Below, piece after piece: positions 49,040-57,105 of a stretch of 64,000 nt of DNA; position 1 is the stretch's first letter; every line of letters begins with the position of its first letter. The stretch covers positions 1 through 64,000 of the forward strand of contig JANQSY010000135.1 in NCBI GenBank assembly GCA_028279065.1, in the 5' to 3' direction. The position numbers were made by a program, and so were the translations under genes. The DNA comes from Cytophagales bacterium. Lineage in GTDB: Bacteria; Bacteroidota; Bacteroidia; Cytophagales; CCMP332. The notes beneath the pieces are model-generated. The model made no database searches and was not told the origin of the DNA. It saw nothing but the letters and a program-made list of their open reading frames with translations.

Positions 49040-49534
49040 CTAGCCTCTTTTTCCAAGTTCAATGGCCTGGAGGTTTTTCACCTCGCCATCCAGTATCTCA
49101 AAGCGCAAAGCCGTTCTGATCCTATGGAACCCCTGTTTTCCAGCGGCTCCGGGATTCATATGTAACAGATCCAGGTCGTGATCTTTTACAACTTTTAGGA
49201 TATGGCTGTGGCCCGAGATGAATATTTCTGGTCTTTTTTCTTGCAAGATTTTTTTTACCCCCGGAGCATATTTGGGTGGGTAACCTCCAATATGGATCAT
49301 TCCTACCTTTAGACCTTCACAATCGAAGAACAATTGTTCCGGATATTGGGCCCTGATCTCCCTACCATCGATATTTCCATAAACTCCCCTGAGAGGCCTT
49401 AGTTCCTGGATCCTATTGGCAACCTGATAATCGCCAAAGTCCCCCGCATGCCAAACCTCATCTGCTTCATGGATCAAATCCTGCATCTGTTCATCGATAA
49501 ACCCATGGGTGTCCGAAAGAAGAAAGATCTTCAT
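49040..49534 (-). CDS. YfcE/MJ0936-type metallophosphodiesterase
   Basis: 164 residues, the normal size of the small one-domain calcineurin-like phosphodiesterases. Metal motifs appear as IFLLSDTHGFIDEQ, VWHAGDFGDYQV, RGVYGNIDGREI (where GNxD replaces GNHD) and FISGHSHILKV with MNPGAAG. Such enzymes hydrolyse phosphodiesters such as bis-p-nitrophenyl phosphate in vitro; the natural substrate is unknown. The start overlaps the end of pyrE by 4 bp, so the two are coupled. Confidence 0.92.
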   Translation of the reverse strand: MKIFLLSDTHGFIDEQMQDLIHEADEVWHAGDFGDYQVANRIQELRPLRGVYGNIDGREIRAQYPEQLFFDCEGLKVGMIHIGGYPPKYAPGVKKILQEKRPEIFISGHSHILKVVKDHDLDLLHMNPGAAGKQGFHRIRTALRFEILDGEVKNLQAIELGKRG

Positions 49535-50175
49535 CCTTTCCAGTCCCCGGGAGATTGCCTCCAGGACTCAAGGATGGGCAGGTCGGATCCTTTTATCAGG
49601 TCCTGGGCTTGGGCAATGGGAAGGAGATCCTGATAGGTGCATAGTGATACAAATTGAATATCAGCATCTCTGAACTGCTCCTCCGCTGCCGGGAATCCAT
49701 ATGAAAAGGTTGAAAGAACTCCAAGGACTTTTGCTCCTGATTCGATCACAGCCTTCGCTGCCTTGATGGAGCTTCCTCCTGTTGAGATCAGGTCTTCCAC
49801 GACCACCGTTTTTAGCCCGGCTTTTATCTCACCTTCAATCTTGTTTTCCCTGCCATGAGCTTTTGCCTTATCCCGAACATAGATCAGAGGCAGGTTGAGC
49901 CGATCAGCAAGGATACTCGCTTGAGGTATTCCAGCTGTGGCAACACCTGCAACCACCTCGCATTCGGGAAAGAAATGCTGAATAGCTAAAAGCAGGCAAC
50001 GGCTGATCTCATCCCTGCTTTTTGGAAATGAAAGAGTCTTTCGATTGTCACAATAAATTGGCGATTTCCATCCTGATGTCCAGGTAAAGGGATCCTCAGG
50101 CTTCAGGATAACCGCCTTTGTCGCGATCAATTCTTCCGCGATCTTGGTAGCTATTTCAGTTTTTTGAAAACTCAT
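49531..50175 (-). CDS. pyrE: Orotate phosphoribosyltransferase
   Basis: 214 residues from the ATG at 50175; a TTG lies two codons upstream. The PRPP-binding loop is VVVEDLISTGGSSIKAAKAV. FTWTSGWKSPIYCDNRKTLS, GVATAGIPQASILADRLNLP and YVRDKAKAHGRENKIEGE (the flexible catalytic loop with Lys-His) are diagnostic of PyrE. It adds PRPP to orotate to give OMP in pyrimidine synthesis. It diverges from the NUDIX gene with only 31 bp between the starts. Confidence 0.95.
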   Translation of the reverse strand: MSFQKTEIATKIAEELIATKAVILKPEDPFTWTSGWKSPIYCDNRKTLSFPKSRDEISRCLLLAIQHFFPECEVVAGVATAGIPQASILADRLNLPLIYVRDKAKAHGRENKIEGEIKAGLKTVVVEDLISTGGSSIKAAKAVIESGAKVLGVLSTFSYGFPAAEEQFRDADIQFVSLCTYQDLLPIAQAQDLIKGSDLPILESWRQSPGDWKG

Positions 50176-50206
50176 TTCCAATTGAATAATATTGTTAGTT
50201 GTAAAT

Positions 50207-50860
50207 ATGGAAAGGTTCTCGAAAAAAATAATTTACGGGGGAAGTTCAAGAATCATTTTTGATGGTGAGCCTAGAAATCCCGTTCCATTTCTGGATGACC
50301 CTATCCCATCATCCAAGGAACTGAAATTCGACTCCGATAATGATCTCGGGGATTATTTGATCGAAAACTGGAACCAATTTGCCTACAAGAGCCGATCGAT
50401 AATGGTAGGTGAAAGGGATGCTTCCAAGGCATTTTCTCAGTTAAGAAACAAGTTACGCGCAGAAAAGGCTGCTGGGGGAGTTCTAAGGAAAGATGATACA
50501 TTCCTGATGATCAAAAGGAATGGGTTCTGGGAGTTTCCAAAGGGGAAATTGGAAAAGAGTGAGGAGTGGGAACTTGCAGCGATGAGGGAGGTTGAGGAGG
50601 AGACCGGGGTGAGAGGAAGTATCAGTTTTGATATACATACCACCTATCACGTTTATAAGAGAAAAGAAAACATAAATCTGAAGGAAACCAGATGGTATGG
50701 AATGGAAGTAGAAGAAGTGATCGATCTGAAACCTCAGGAAAATGAAGGGATAACACATGTTGGGTTTTTCAACCAAAGTGAGGTTGAGAAACTTTTGATT
50801 GGGAGTTATGACAATATGGTCAAGACCTGGGAACTATATAAGTTCCATCACAACTTATAG
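50207..50860 (+). CDS. NUDIX hydrolase
   Basis: 217 residues from the ATG at 50207; the frame opens at a TTG five codons earlier. The first 85 residues are an unknown N-terminal domain (FSKKIIYGGSSRIIFDGEPR and on). Then comes a NUDIX domain with the complete box GKLEKSEEWELAAMREVEEE followed by TGV. The preceding strand FLMIKRNGFWEFPKGKLEKS and the long loop (YHVYKRKENINLKETRWYGM) resemble diadenosine-polyphosphate or nucleotide-diphosphate hydrolases of Bacteroidota. Substrate unknown. The 3' end overlaps coaD by 13 bp, convergent. Confidence 0.88.
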   Translation: MERFSKKIIYGGSSRIIFDGEPRNPVPFLDDPIPSSKELKFDSDNDLGDYLIENWNQFAYKSRSIMVGERDASKAFSQLRNKLRAEKAAGGVLRKDDTFLMIKRNGFWEFPKGKLEKSEEWELAAMREVEEETGVRGSISFDIHTTYHVYKRKENINLKETRWYGMEVEEVIDLKPQENEGITHVGFFNQSEVEKLLIGSYDNMVKTWELYKFHHNL

Positions 50861-51300
50861 GGTAGGTATTTATCCGGGCTTTTACCAAACTTATGGACCT
50901 CCCTGATCACTGATGAACTAACAGCTGCATACTCCGGAGAGGTAATAAGAAACACTGTTTCTAAACCCTCAAATAGGTCCCGGTTTATTTGTGAAATGGT
51001 ATTCTCATATTCGAAATCAGTTGTGTTTCGTAGCCCCCTCAAGATGTATTTTGCCTGGTTTTCTCTAGCAAATTCTGCTGTCAATCCGGAGTAGGTCTTT
51101 ACAGAAACCTTTGAGTTTCCCTTGAAAGCCTCAACTATTTTTTCTTCCATCAACTTGGAATCGAAATACCTGGTTTTATTGGGATTGATGCCAAGTCCAA
51201 TTATCACCTCGTCGAAGATCTTAAGGCCCCTCTGCACCACATCATAATGCCCGTTCGTAAATGGATCAAAAGATCCCGGAAATACTGCTATCCGGCTCAT
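50848..51300 (-). CDS. coaD: Pantetheine-phosphate adenylyltransferase
   Basis: 150 residues, a normal length. IAVFPGSFDPFTNGHYDVVQ carries the nucleotidyltransferase T/HxGH motif (NGHY), FAFARENQAKYILRGLRNTTD-like sequence holds the second substrate block, and YAAVSSSVIREVHKFGKS is the KMSKS-like ISSSxxR motif. It makes dephospho-CoA from 4'-phosphopantetheine and ATP. It overlaps the DUF3822 gene by 4 bp, the usual Bacteroidota arrangement. Confidence 0.95.
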   Translation of the reverse strand: MSRIAVFPGSFDPFTNGHYDVVQRGLKIFDEVIIGLGINPNKTRYFDSKLMEEKIVEAFKGNSKVSVKTYSGLTAEFARENQAKYILRGLRNTTDFEYENTISQINRDLFEGLETVFLITSPEYAAVSSSVIREVHKFGKSPDKYLPYKL

Positions 51301-52181
51301 GTAGGTACTGAAAAGAATGAAGAAAAGGACTCCAGGTGCTTGTGCTCAGGGACTTCATCGAACAGGTAACCGAAATAAAACAGTTTAGGACGTTCGGCTA
51401 TGGCAACCTCTCCAAAAAAACTCTCCAGTAAGGATTTAAGATTATCACTTTCTTCAAAATCCCCGCTGAGCTTTACCGATAAGCTCCCGGCGTCTGTATT
51501 GATCTGTTCAGAAAGAAGGGAAGCGAAATAAACCACATCCTCTAGAAAATGGCATTCAAATGAATTGTAAAAAACAGGAAGGCCATTGCTGATAAGGATC
51601 GTCTTTAGGTTCATTCCCGTCCAATCAAGCCATAGCTCGGTTGATTTTTCAGGACTGGAAACCCCCGTTGCGAATTCCAGGATCCCATCGGAAGCGTGAA
51701 TAAAATTGATCCTTTTCTTGGGATACTTCTTGGTGAAGTAATCATTCAACTTTTTCTGAGTGGCGAAAACAGTGGAAAACCCCAGATCGGGATGTTTTTT
51801 GGACTTGGGGTCCAAATCTGCATCAAGGGGTCCAAAAGTAGATTCAAGAACAAGCCTGCTTTTCTTGTCATCAAATAATGTACTTGGGATAAGGGTACAG
51901 TATGGGTTGTCCTGAGCTACAATTATCTTTTTCCAAAACCCGGCAGCAAGAAAATGATGATGGTGATATACATCCTCCAGGGCTTCTTCGACCTCCATAT
52001 TTCCCTCCCAGGTTATATGGTCGAACCAAAGGATCCTTTTCTCTTTTGGATCAAGGACGCAACACTTTAAAGTCTTTGAGCCAATAGTAAGTGAGAGAAT
52101 ATATTTTTCCAGGTGATCAACAAGGAATTTTTCATCCTTGACTGTCAGGATTTCTTCAGTAATTTTTTCAGTCTTGCTCAC
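51297..52181 (-). CDS. DUF3822-family protein
   Basis: 294 residues with a GTG start. The family DUF3822 is confined to Bacteroidota and is typically placed directly upstream of coaD. It has an actin-like/FtsA-like two-lobed pattern of strands (YILSLTIGSKTLKCCVLDPK; FSTVFATQKKLNDYFTKKYP; FATGVSSPEKSTELWLDWTG; TILISNGLPVFYNSFECHFL). No catalytic motif is visible. A link to CoA or ribosomal RNA processing (the neighbour is often rsmD) is not shown by sequence. It is coupled to coaD by a 4-bp overlap. Confidence 0.85.
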   Translation of the reverse strand: MSKTEKITEEILTVKDEKFLVDHLEKYILSLTIGSKTLKCCVLDPKEKRILWFDHITWEGNMEVEEALEDVYHHHHFLAAGFWKKIIVAQDNPYCTLIPSTLFDDKKSRLVLESTFGPLDADLDPKSKKHPDLGFSTVFATQKKLNDYFTKKYPKKRINFIHASDGILEFATGVSSPEKSTELWLDWTGMNLKTILISNGLPVFYNSFECHFLEDVVYFASLLSEQINTDAGSLSVKLSGDFEESDNLKSLLESFFGEVAIAERPKLFYFGYLFDEVPEHKHLESFSSFFSVPT

Positions 52182-52186
52182 AAAGT

Positions 52187-52765
52187 TTATTCCCAGTTGC
52201 CGGAGGTCGAAACCTCTGTTCTGGAACCTACTCTTAGTGGTTCACCTTTACTTCTTAATTCGCTGAGATAGCTGATCGGTTGCCTATCCTTGATCTCAAA
52301 GACATCAACCATGATATTGTTCTTTTCGATCCTATCCGAGAAGATCACAAAGTCCTTATCGGAACCTGGAATTCTGGGAAGATTCCTCACGTCAAAATTT
52401 GGAAACTGATCTGAAGGAAATAGTCTGTCTTTAACAGCTGTAGCTCCAACCGTATCGATATGCACGATCACGCTATCACCTCCATACTGCCTTACAATAA
52501 TCTCCTCTGAACGTTGAATGTTGTAGATGGTGTCACTGTTGATGAATGTCATTACCGAATCCCAATGGCCGGCGTATTTCCCATGTACACTCAGGTAAAC
52601 TTTTTGAACCTCCCTTAAGATCTTGAGTTTTTCAATTTTTGCAATTTCCTCGGCTTTAACCCTTTGCCTCTCTTTTATTGGGCCCTCAATGCTTTTATAT
52701 AGCATAAAAGCCAAGCCAAGTGCTACAACGAAAAGAAATACAGAAACCGCTTTTATGACGTTCAT
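52187..52765 (-). CDS. Hypothetical membrane-anchored protein
   Basis: 192 residues with one N-terminal TM helix (AVSVFLFVVALGLAFMLYKS), a charged coiled-coil neck (EGPIKERQRVKAEEIAKIEK) and a soluble C-terminal domain (REVQKVYLSVHGKYAGHWDS and on). The neck and N-terminal part resemble the one-helix, pseudopilin-like architecture seen in some secretion proteins, but without the Gly-Phe cleavage motif. I do not recognise the family. It is 5 bp upstream of the DUF3822 gene, so probably in the same operon. Confidence 0.7.
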   Translation of the reverse strand: MNVIKAVSVFLFVVALGLAFMLYKSIEGPIKERQRVKAEEIAKIEKLKILREVQKVYLSVHGKYAGHWDSVMTFINSDTIYNIQRSEEIIVRQYGGDSVIVHIDTVGATAVKDRLFPSDQFPNFDVRNLPRIPGSDKDFVIFSDRIEKNNIMVDVFEIKDRQPISYLSELRSKGEPLRVGSRTEVSTSGNWE

Positions 52766-52820
52766 TATGAAGAGAATTTGCGTGCAATAATAACCATTAT
52801 GAAAGAGATTTAAAATCTAA

Positions 52821-53336
52821 TCAAGGCTTTAAAACCTCGGCAAATCCTTCCAATTTCAATAATCCTTCCAAGGAATCAGCCAATTTGAAAATACCATGTT
52901 TGGATCCCGTTGAGATATTTTCAATCTCATCAAAATCGAGCCATTTGACCTCACCGATCGCCTCGAATTTTTCCCCTACTTCAGGATCACTTCCTCTTTT
53001 TATCTCAAATGATTTCGGCTCCATCAGAAAAAAGACCTCCACCGCGTGAAATGGCTTTTGGATGTACTCGGACATAAACAGGAATCTTTCGGTTTTTGCA
53101 AGGACGCCAGTTTCTTCGAATACCTCTCTTTCCAATGCTTGTTTTAATCCTTCACCGAAAATCACCTCACCTCCTGGAGGTGCCCATAAAAACCCGTTCT
53201 CACCAACCCCAATATTTTTTACCAGAAGGATCCTTTTCCAATTGGTGATAATTCCAGAGATCCTCAGCCGAACCCTGGCTCCATAGGTTTTTTCAACCAA
53301 TTGTTGAATTTTGCCGGATGAGTCAGTCTGAGACAT
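52821..53336 (-). CDS. NUDIX hydrolase (head-to-head with thioesterase)
   Basis: 171 residues from the ATG at 53336. The box is GEVIFGEGLKQALEREVFEE followed by TGV, preceded by FLWAPPGGEVIFGE. The strand order RLRISGIITNWKRILLVKNI and a late VFFLMEPKSFEIKRG are typical of small nucleotide-hydrolysing NUDIX proteins. The start overlaps the start of the divergent PaaI gene by 19 bp, and later TTG starts (around residue 12) are possible. It is not otherwise linked to its neighbours. Confidence 0.85.
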   Translation of the reverse strand: MSQTDSSGKIQQLVEKTYGARVRLRISGIITNWKRILLVKNIGVGENGFLWAPPGGEVIFGEGLKQALEREVFEETGVLAKTERFLFMSEYIQKPFHAVEVFFLMEPKSFEIKRGSDPEVGEKFEAIGEVKWLDFDEIENISTGSKHGIFKLADSLEGLLKLEGFAEVLKP

Positions 53337-53794
53337 ATCCGAAAGTAAAGACCAAGAATCCAAAATTCCGAGAGCTCGTACATAAGAAATTGGAGGGTCA
53401 GGAATTCATGAGGTTGCTTGGAATTGAACTGATAGAGATCGAAGAGGGTAGGACCAGGGCCATACTTGAAGTTCAAAAACATCACAAACAACAAAACGGC
53501 TTTTTACACGGAGGGGTCATTTCCACTTTGGTTGATGTGGTCATGGGTTTTGCAGCCTTTTCTCTTGTTCCCCACGATCACCATGTTGTAACCGGAGATC
53601 TCAGGATCTCATATCTCTCACCTAGCATGTCCCGAAACGTTTATGCCAAGGGGTGGGTATTAAAGCCAGGAAAAAAACTTCACTTCTGTGAGGCAGAGGT
53701 TTGGGAAGAGGGACAAGGGGAAAATAAGCTCATTGCCAAAGCATCTTCATCCATGGCCGTGATATTTCCTGAAGATTTTCACAAAAAGAATTGA
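53318..53794 (+). CDS. PaaI-type hotdog thioesterase
   Basis: 158 residues of the 4HBT hotdog fold. RELVHKKLEGQEFMRLLGIE is followed by EGRTRAILEVQKHHKQQNGF LHGGVIS, where HGG is the conserved catalytic turn and the central helix VISTLVDVVMGFAAF follows. VVTGDLRISYLSPSMSRNVY completes the barrel. Such enzymes hydrolyse acyl-CoA thioesters, often aromatic, as in phenylacetate breakdown. No paa genes are nearby. The gene begins inside the first codons of the divergent NUDIX gene. Confidence 0.9.
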   Translation: MSQSETYPKVKTKNPKFRELVHKKLEGQEFMRLLGIELIEIEEGRTRAILEVQKHHKQQNGFLHGGVISTLVDVVMGFAAFSLVPHDHHVVTGDLRISYLSPSMSRNVYAKGWVLKPGKKLHFCEAEVWEEGQGENKLIAKASSSMAVIFPEDFHKKN

Positions 53795-53843
53795 TTACTG
53801 GCCTAATTTTGGATGATAATTGGTCATATTAAAAAATAGAGAC

Positions 53844-54290
53844 ATGAAAACAGCATTGATAACAGCAATCCTCCTTTTGCCCTTCGGGTTTTCCATGGCC
53901 CAGGGCCTTGAATTGGAAGAGGAACCTAAACAACAAACAGGGGTTGCCGTAATGACCTTTGACTCTCCAAGTCATGATTTTGGTGACATTACGGCAGGAA
54001 CAAAGGTTTCACATACATTTAAGTTCACAAACACCGGAACGGCTCCCCTTGTGATCTCAAGGGTTCAAACCACCTGCGGTTGTACTGTTCCGACCTGGCC
54101 AAGTCAACCTATTCCTCCGGGAGAAAAGGCTGAGATCGCGGCAACTTTCAATAGTCAGGGAAAGATGGGAGTTCAGAATAAGGTGATCACCATTCACTCA
54201 AATGCCAGTGAACCCGTATTCAGGCTTACCTTAAAAAGCAACGTATTAAAAAAGGAGTCTGCTAATTCCGCCTCTGATATAAATAACTAA
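53844..54290 (+). CDS. DUF1573 secreted protein
   Basis: 148 residues from the ATG at 53844. A signal peptide (TALITAILLLPFGFSMAQG) precedes a DUF1573 domain: FDSPSHDFGDITAGTKVSHT, FKFTNTGTAPLVISRVQTTC, GCTVPTWPSQPIPPGEKAEI and MGVQNKVITIHSNASEPV. This is an Ig-like ASPM/SPD-2/Hydin-type fold found throughout Bacteroidota; its function is unknown. The Cys-Gly-Cys-T motif could form a disulfide or bind a ligand. It precedes the Bat genes by 18 bp and may share their transcript. Confidence 0.9.
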   Translation: MKTALITAILLLPFGFSMAQGLELEEEPKQQTGVAVMTFDSPSHDFGDITAGTKVSHTFKFTNTGTAPLVISRVQTTCGCTVPTWPSQPIPPGEKAEIAATFNSQGKMGVQNKVITIHSNASEPVFRLTLKSNVLKKESANSASDINN

Positions 54291-54308
54291 ACTTCCCTTT
54301 TCGGGCAT

Positions 54309-55193
54309 ATGAAGGAGGTTCTCAAAAAGGTTCGAAATTTTGAGATACGAATCCGACAGGCCGTAGATTCTCACATGCATGGGAATTTCGAGTCTGTATT
54401 CAAAGGATCCGGACTTGAATTCGACGATGTCAGATCCTATGAGTACGGAGATGATGTCCGGACAATTCATTGGAAAGCCACTGCAAAGGGTCATGGGACA
54501 TTTGTTAAGACCTTTAAGGAAGACAAGGAGCAGGTAGTGTTCTTCCTTGTGGATGTTAGCGCGTCACAAAACCTTGGTCAAGAGGGGAATAAGAAAGTCG
54601 ACATTTCAAAAGAGATCTGCTCTGTTCTTGCTTTCTCAGCAATAAGAGAGTCAAGTCAGACTGGGGTCTTGGCCTTTTCCGATCAAAGGGAAATGTTCAT
54701 CCCACCTGCAAAGGGACGTTCTCATGCAATGAGGATCTTTAAGGAGATCTTTTCCCTGGATCCCTCTTCCAAAAGGACAGACCTCAGGAAGATGTTGGGA
54801 TATGTGATGAACAGATTGAAGAGAAAAGCTGTGATCATCCTGATCTCTGACTTTATTGATGAAGGTTATGAAAGGAACCTGAAAGCCCTTTGCAATCTCC
54901 ATGACCTTGTGGTGATCCACGTTTCTGATCAAAGAGAAAGAAAATTGCCCAGAATGGGGATAGTTCCATTGAAGGATCAGGAATCAGGAAAGACCTTTTG
55001 GATCAACAGCTCTTCCAGAGAGTTTTCCAACATATCCGGGAATTATTTCAGAGAGAATTCGGCAAATCTGGAACAGCTCTCGAATAGATTGGGTGCAAAT
55101 TATATCCACATTGATACAGATGAAGATTATGTTCCCAAGCTGATCAAGCTTTTTAGGATAAGGAATCTAAGCAAACGAAATCCCAAGCGTTGA
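54309..55193 (+). CDS. DUF58-domain protein of the Bat operon
   Basis: 294 residues. The DUF58 signature SGLEFDDVRSYEYGDDVRTI HWKATAKGH is intact and is followed by a VWA-like strand VVFFLVDVSASQNL with a partial MIDAS (D-x-S-x-S). LITVHVSDQ-like VVIHVSDQRERKLPRMGIVP closes the VWA. In Bat operons DUF58 is usually preceded by a MoxR AAA-ATPase and works with it as a chaperone-like metal-cofactor system. Here no MoxR lies nearby. It is coupled to the next gene (stop TGA inside TTGA). Confidence 0.9.
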   Translation: MKEVLKKVRNFEIRIRQAVDSHMHGNFESVFKGSGLEFDDVRSYEYGDDVRTIHWKATAKGHGTFVKTFKEDKEQVVFFLVDVSASQNLGQEGNKKVDISKEICSVLAFSAIRESSQTGVLAFSDQREMFIPPAKGRSHAMRIFKEIFSLDPSSKRTDLRKMLGYVMNRLKRKAVIILISDFIDEGYERNLKALCNLHDLVVIHVSDQRERKLPRMGIVPLKDQESGKTFWINSSSREFSNISGNYFRENSANLEQLSNRLGANYIHIDTDEDYVPKLIKLFRIRNLSKRNPKR

Positions 55194-56068
55194 AAGGTAT
55201 ATTCATTGCTTTGATCCTTGTCTCCTTCAAGGGGGTAGCTGAACAGCCTGTAGGAAGATTCCACTCAGATACCATTACAGTCGGAGCTCCTGTTGATTTC
55301 TCCCTGACTATGAAATACCCACTGAACTGGCAAGTGATCTTTCCGGATTCCAATGCCAGTTATTATCCCTTCGAAGTGATCGACATACGGTATTTCGAAA
55401 CCCGGAGTGACAGTCTTTGGTCCTTTGATAGTGCCGTTTACACTTTTCTGAGTTTCGAGCTCGATTCCGTTCAAAGCCTAAGTTTACCCGTGAGCATTAT
55501 CAAGGAAAAGGACTCCTTCTCGATTCCAAGTATCCCGGAAAAGGTGGTTTTGATGGAGTTGATCCCTGAAATAAGCGATACGGTTTCTGTAAGGACCTAC
55601 ACAGAACCAGCTCTTTTGCAGGTCGTATTCAATTATCCCAAGCTTTTTTGGGCTTTGGGGATAACCCTGGCAGTGATTCTTGTGGTTGTAGTTTTTTTCG
55701 GCGGCAGGATATACGTCAGTTATCAAAAGTTCTTATTAGGCCGGAGGCACGGGAGGTTCTTAAAAGAGATGGATGAATACCTTCAAAATGCATTTGAGCT
55801 TCCAAGTAAACAGAAGGTAGAATCTATTGAGGTGTTTTGGAAAAGATATATGGAATCCATTTCGGAAATAAGGTACTCCGCAATGACCACCAGGGAAATT
55901 TCTATCCTGGAAAATCACGAGAATATATCTGCCTGCCTTAAGTCTTTGGATAATTTTAGTTATGGTGATGTTCCCATTGGAAATTGGAAAGATGTACTGA
56001 TGGAGTTCAAGCATTTCGCAGAAGACCATTATTTCAAACGAATTGAATCCCTGAAGAGAAGGAAATGA
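55190..56068 (+). CDS. DUF4381/BatD-like Bat-operon membrane protein
   Basis: 292 residues. It starts at a TTG that overlaps the DUF58 stop. A short signal-like helix (IFIALILVSFKG) is followed by a beta-sandwich domain (DTITVGAPVDFSLTMKYPLN; EVIDIRYFETRSDSLWSFDS; VYTFLSFELDSVQ), one TM helix (LFWALGITLAVILVVVVFFG) and a cytoplasmic helical domain (LKEMDEYLQNAFELPSKQKV, then EVFWKRYMESISE). This periplasmic-TM-cytoplasmic arrangement is what sits between DUF58 and BatA in Bat operons. No motif is diagnostic. Coupled to batA by an ATGA overlap. Confidence 0.75.
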   Translation: MKGIFIALILVSFKGVAEQPVGRFHSDTITVGAPVDFSLTMKYPLNWQVIFPDSNASYYPFEVIDIRYFETRSDSLWSFDSAVYTFLSFELDSVQSLSLPVSIIKEKDSFSIPSIPEKVVLMELIPEISDTVSVRTYTEPALLQVVFNYPKLFWALGITLAVILVVVVFFGGRIYVSYQKFLLGRRHGRFLKEMDEYLQNAFELPSKQKVESIEVFWKRYMESISEIRYSAMTTREISILENHENISACLKSLDNFSYGDVPIGNWKDVLMEFKHFAEDHYFKRIESLKRRK

Positions 56069-57105
56069 GCGGAGATTGGTCCTGGTTTAAATTGAGTTGG
56101 CTTTTTCCTGATACCCTTAGAGGGTTTGAATGGGTCCATCCGGAGTTTTTATATGGGCTATTACTGGTTCCAGTTATCTATTTCCTAAGGTGGGTATTGT
56201 TTTTCAGGATCAGACAAAAGCTTGATGTGGCCTTACCTCCCGGCCGGTCAAAATCATCCTGGTCATCCTTTTTAAGGTTATTGCCGACCCTCTTCTTTCT
56301 TCTTTTCCTCAGTTTCCTTTTGGTTTCTCTGGCGAGACCCCAACGGACCAATGAAACCGTTGAACAATGGTCTGAAGGAATAGATATTGCCCTGATCCTG
56401 GATGTATCCCAGTCTATGGAGCTACAAGACTTTAAACCCAACCGCCTTGAAGCTGCGAAAAGGGTTGCCAGGAATTTTATTGAAGGAAGGTTTCAGGATA
56501 GGGTTGGAATGGTCGTTTTTTCAGGAGATGCATATTCCCTTGTTCCCTTAACCACAGACTATGATCTGTTGATCAAAAGTATTGATCAGATCAAACTCCA
56601 AATGATACCCCAGCAGGGTACCGCAATAGGCAGTGCACTTGCTGTAGGAATTAACCGAATGAAGGAATCGGTTTCTTCTTCAAAGGTGATCATCCTGTTA
56701 AGCGATGGAGATAATAATGCCGGCAATATAGACCCAAAGACCGCCGCAGAGCTCGCTTTTGCATACAATATCAAGATCTATACGATTGGAGTGGGCAAGG
56801 ATGGGAAAGTGCCCTATGGGAAGAACTTCTTCGGCGCTACCCAATATATCACCAATTCACTAGATGAAACCACCTTAAGGATGATCGCAGAGGTGGGTAA
56901 TGGCCAATTCTTCAGAGCATCAAACGACGAGGCTCTTGAGGGTATTTTCTCTGAGATTGACCTATTGGAGAAGGCAGAGATCAAAGAGAACCGTTATCGT
57001 GATACCAAGGATTTCTACCAGATATACCTTTACTGGGCCCTTGTATTTTTTGTAGTCTGGCTTTTTTCTAAGAACACCTTTCTGGCTAATTCTTTAGAGG
57101 ATTGA
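56065..57105 (+). CDS. BatA-like VWA protein
   Basis: 346 residues with two N-terminal TM helices (GLLLVPVIYFLRWVLFFRI; LLPTLFFLLFLSFLLVSLAR), a VWA domain and a C-terminal TM (YQIYLYWALVFFVVWLFSKN). The MIDAS metal site is complete: ALILDVSQSMELQDF (D-x-S-x-S), a Thr in PLTTDYDLL and Asp in LLSDGDNNAGNIDPK. It belongs to the Bat (Bacteroides aerotolerance) group of oxidative and envelope-stress operons. The operon stops here: BatB and BatC do not follow and the next gene is convergent, its stop codon abutting the batA TGA. Confidence 0.9.
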   Translation: MSGDWSWFKLSWLFPDTLRGFEWVHPEFLYGLLLVPVIYFLRWVLFFRIRQKLDVALPPGRSKSSWSSFLRLLPTLFFLLFLSFLLVSLARPQRTNETVEQWSEGIDIALILDVSQSMELQDFKPNRLEAAKRVARNFIEGRFQDRVGMVVFSGDAYSLVPLTTDYDLLIKSIDQIKLQMIPQQGTAIGSALAVGINRMKESVSSSKVIILLSDGDNNAGNIDPKTAAELAFAYNIKIYTIGVGKDGKVPYGKNFFGATQYITNSLDETTLRMIAEVGNGQFFRASNDEALEGIFSEIDLLEKAEIKENRYRDTKDFYQIYLYWALVFFVVWLFSKNTFLANSLED

